7,786 bases of DNA from Ruminococcaceae bacterium UBA2806 (GTDB lineage: Bacteria; Bacillota; Clostridia; Oscillospirales; Acutalibacteraceae): assembly GCA_002351795.1 (NCBI GenBank), contig DEHG01000106.1:33160-40945 (forward strand), in the 5' to 3' direction. Each line of letters opens with the position of its first letter. Within the stretch, counting starts at the first letter, position 1. The position numbers were made by a program, and so were the translations under genes. This document shows positions 6,342 to 7,786 of the stretch, piece by piece. The notes beneath the pieces are model-generated. The model made no database searches. It worked only from the letters and a program-made list of their open reading frames with translations, and was not told where the DNA came from.

Positions 6342-6383
6342 CCTTAACCAAAGAGCTATAAGATCAACTTTCGTATAAGGCGT

Positions 6384-6413
6384 TTTATATTCTGAAAATA
6401 TTACACAGAACAA
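6384..6413 (-). promoter_or_regulatory. Possible second, distal promoter of the aminotransferase-trpS unit
   Basis: Minus-strand TTGTTC (6413-6408) and TATAAA (6389-6384) are 18 bp apart, a weaker match than the proximal promoter. Confidence 0.35.
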
Positions 6414-6446
6414 ACTTGCCTGTCGTTTACCGCAATGAATTACGGC

Positions 6447-6504
6447 AAAAAGAGTTGTTTCTGGCATCATCGTACATAAAGCACTAAGCCGACAAAAACA
6501 ACCC
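6447..6504 (-). terminator. Candidate Rho-independent terminator of gpsA
   Basis: On the minus strand GGGTTGTTTTTG (6504-6493) pairs with CAGAAACAACTC (6463-6452), 12 bp including two G-U pairs. A minor 4-bp hairpin (6484-6481/6475-6472) sits in the large loop, and TTTTT (6451-6447) follows. It is about 67 nt beyond the gpsA stop. The stem is AU-rich and the loop long, so strength is uncertain. A second minus-strand stem (6449-6428, TTGCCGTAAT/ATTGCGGTAA, closed only with G-U pairs) begins in the U-tract. Confidence 0.4.
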
Positions 6505-6570
6505 GATAAATATAGTCTGCACTTTTTGACTGCCTGATTTTTGCCAAACAGATACATTACTGTTCTGAAA

Positions 6571-7611
6571 TTATTGTATATCACCCTTGATATCGCTGCG
6601 CTTGGAAAGCTCGCTTCTCTTATCTCTTATCATAAGCTCTTTAAGTGCCTGCTGAGGATCGACGCCCTGATTTACAACGGCGTCAACCGATTCTATTATA
6701 GGCAGCTCCACATTGTATTTTCTTTTCAGTTCAAGCGCAGCCGGGATAGCGTTTATTCCTTCAACGACCATGCCTATTCTTTCAACAGCCTGCTTTGTTT
6801 CAACGCCCTGTCCGATAAGCTGACCGCACTGGTAATTTCTGCTGTGTCTGCTGGTTGCTGTAACTATCAGATCACCTATCCCTGCAAGACCGTAAAATGT
6901 CTGTTCCATACAGCCCATTGCCATTCCGAGCCTTGTGATCTCTGCAAGCCCCCTTGTAATGAGAGCCGCACGGGTATTATCACCGAAGCCAAGACCTGTA
7001 AGAATACCAGCCGCAAGAGCGATGATGTTTTTCATTGCGCCGCAGATCTCAACTCCTGTAACATCCTCATTGGTATAAACTCTCATACAGGTATTCATGA
7101 ATACATCCTGCACTATTTCTGCCGTATGGATATCCTCACAGGCGGATACTATCGCAGTAGGCATATCTACAGCGACCTCTTCTGCATGAGTCGGACCTGT
7201 CAGAGCGACCATCTTAGGATATTTCTTCCCGGTGTTTTTTTCCAGCTCATCGCTTATGACCTGAGTCATGGTATAAAGGGTATCCTTTTCCATGCCCTTT
7301 GAAACATTTATTATTATCTGATCCTCTTTAAGAAAAGCAGAAGCAGATCTTGCAGTACTGCGTATGAATATTGACGGCACTGCAAACATTACCATCTCTT
7401 TTCCGATACAGGCATCGGATAGATCTTTAGTAAATTTAACACTTTTCGGTATCTCAACTCCCGGCAGTTTGGGATGAACATACTTTTGTGACAATTCATC
7501 TATTTCATTTCCGAGCGCAGACCAGACTGTAACATCATTTCCGCTTTTTGCAAGCATTTTTGCAAGCGCTGTACCCCATGTACCTGCGCCTAATACACCT
7601 ATTGAAGTCAT
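6571..7611 (-). CDS. gpsA: Glycerol-3-phosphate dehydrogenase [NAD(P)+]
   Basis: Cytoplasmic enzyme reducing dihydroxyacetone phosphate to sn-glycerol 3-phosphate with NAD(P)H, supplying the phospholipid backbone. It has 346 residues from ATG 7611, typical for the family. The N-terminal Rossmann domain carries GVLGAGTWGTALA (5-17), then NVSKGME (102-108) and ALTGPTHAEEVA (136-147). The C-terminal helical domain has the catalytic lysine K194 in GAMKNIIALAAG, GFGDNTRAALITRG (208-221), GLAGIGDLIVT (241-251) and TSRHSRN (253-259). MTSIGVLGAG matches the usual start; an in-frame GTG at 7620 would add three residues and sits 3 nt after GGG. Neither start has a strong ribosome binding site, and a six-codon ORF overlaps the ATG (7608-7628). 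Transcribed from the strong promoter at 7715-7743; gpsA appears to be monocistronic. Intact. Confidence 0.97.
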   Translation of the reverse strand: MTSIGVLGAGTWGTALAKMLAKSGNDVTVWSALGNEIDELSQKYVHPKLPGVEIPKSVKFTKDLSDACIGKEMVMFAVPSIFIRSTARSASAFLKEDQIIINVSKGMEKDTLYTMTQVISDELEKNTGKKYPKMVALTGPTHAEEVAVDMPTAIVSACEDIHTAEIVQDVFMNTCMRVYTNEDVTGVEICGAMKNIIALAAGILTGLGFGDNTRAALITRGLAEITRLGMAMGCMEQTFYGLAGIGDLIVTATSRHSRNYQCGQLIGQGVETKQAVERIGMVVEGINAIPAALELKRKYNVELPIIESVDAVVNQGVDPQQALKELMIRDKRSELSKRSDIKGDIQ

Positions 7612-7628
7612 ATGCAACACAATCCCAT
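7608..7628 (-). other. Six-codon upstream ORF overlapping the gpsA start
   Basis: Minus-strand ATG 7628 opens MGLCCI followed by TGA (7610-7608), which overlaps the gpsA ATG (7611-7609) as ATGA. GAGGT lies at 7644-7640, 11 nt before this ATG, a little far. The GAGG also pairs with CCTC (7658-7655) in a small hairpin. gpsA itself has no good ribosome binding site at normal spacing, so reinitiation from this ORF is conceivable but unproven. Confidence 0.3.
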
Positions 7629-7714
7629 TATATTTATTTACCTCTGAACTTTCCGAGGCATTACAGATATATACGGCGAATGTTCTCTTTCATTTACGCA
7701 GTATACTACTAACT

Positions 7715-7743
7715 ATTATAAAACGAATTTCATATGTAGTCAA
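7715..7743 (-). promoter_or_regulatory. Strong sigma-A-type promoter of gpsA
   Basis: Minus-strand TTGACT (7743-7738) and TATAAT (7720-7715) are 17 bp apart, one mismatch from consensus overall. Start predicted near 7708, leaving about 97 nt of leader to gpsA. Confidence 0.82.
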
Positions 7744-7768
7744 CCTGACAATTTTACTTTTTTATAAT
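7740..7768 (+). promoter_or_regulatory. Possible divergent promoter reading out of the window
   Basis: Plus-strand TATAAT at 7763-7768 is a perfect -10 box, but the -35 at 17 bp (TCAACC, 7740-7745) is poor. Any gene it serves lies beyond the right edge. Only the -10 supports it. Confidence 0.3.
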
Positions 7769-7786
7769 AGGGTAGACCGAGGGACA

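Larger units (their letters stand above)
7713..7770. repeat. Inverted repeat containing two facing-away -10 boxes
   Basis: CTATTATAAAA (7713-7723) and TTTTATAATAG (7760-7770) are exact 11-bp inverted arms, 36 bp apart. Each arm holds a TATAAT, one on each strand, so the arms mark back-to-back promoters. An 8-bp palindrome AGTATACT (7700-7707) lies at the predicted gpsA start point. Confidence 0.5.

Noticed and set aside
6191..6570. T-box leader for the aminotransferase-trpS unit
   Set aside because: I looked on the minus strand for the conserved T-box antiterminator sequence (AGGGTGGNACCGCG-like) and for a terminator just before the gene and found neither.
6210..6584. Leftward open frame (124 codons) in the gpsA-aminotransferase gap
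   Set aside because: It overlaps the gpsA end and runs through the candidate terminator, promoters and leader hairpins. The start has no ribosome binding site and the composition is not protein-like.
6541..7302. Long rightward open frame (253 codons) opposite gpsA
   Set aside because: It mirrors an intact, fully conserved gpsA and its protein is Cys/His-rich with no family features, so it is a shadow.
1..7786. CRISPR array, tRNA, insertion sequence or phage features
   Set aside because: No regularly spaced repeats, no cloverleaf-like segments, no transposase or integrase motifs and no terminal repeats were seen.

Overview
The window looks like chromosomal DNA of a low-GC anaerobic Firmicute, most likely a Ruminococcus-like member of the Clostridia. 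The reasons are AT-rich intergenic DNA, GGAGG-type ribosome binding sites, sigma-A-like promoters, Rho-independent terminators, a FabV/TER-type enoyl reductase with a DhaS-like TetR regulator, and a 7TM HD-GYP protein. The taxonomic call is inference. I see no mobile element, CRISPR array, tRNA or rRNA.

Layout. Bases 1-1839 read rightward: the C-terminal three quarters of a FabV/TER trans-2-enoyl-(CoA/ACP) reductase cut by the window edge, an 89-residue winged-helix-like protein 10 nt later, and a DhaS-like TetR regulator. A 21-bp interrupted palindrome lies between the last two genes. Everything from 2037 to 7611 reads leftward. In transcription order, right to left, it is: gpsA (glycerol-3-phosphate dehydrogenase) behind a near-consensus promoter; a 380-nt gap with a candidate gpsA terminator and promoters for the next unit; a tightly packed three-gene unit of PLP aminotransferase, trpS and a small two-TM membrane protein, with gaps of 1 and 2 nt, closed by a good terminator; then a separate 7TM HD-GYP phosphodiesterase gene with its own promoter and a terminator far downstream. 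The two halves converge on 1840-2036.

How the genes may work together. FabV/TER reduces enoyl thioesters in fatty acid or butyrate-type metabolism, and the two small DNA-binding-like proteins behind it are candidates for its regulation. GpsA makes sn-glycerol 3-phosphate, the backbone of phospholipids, so both ends of the window touch lipid metabolism, although the genes are far apart and on opposite strands. The aminotransferase-trpS pairing suggests coordination of amino acid metabolism with tRNA-Trp charging, but no T-box was found. The HD-GYP protein degrades c-di-GMP in response to an unknown membrane signal.

Most of this is ordinary housekeeping DNA. The items worth a second look are the regulatory structures (1199-1219, 6197-6258 and 7608-7770), the uncharacterised 89-residue protein, and the uncharacterised membrane protein translationally coupled to trpS.
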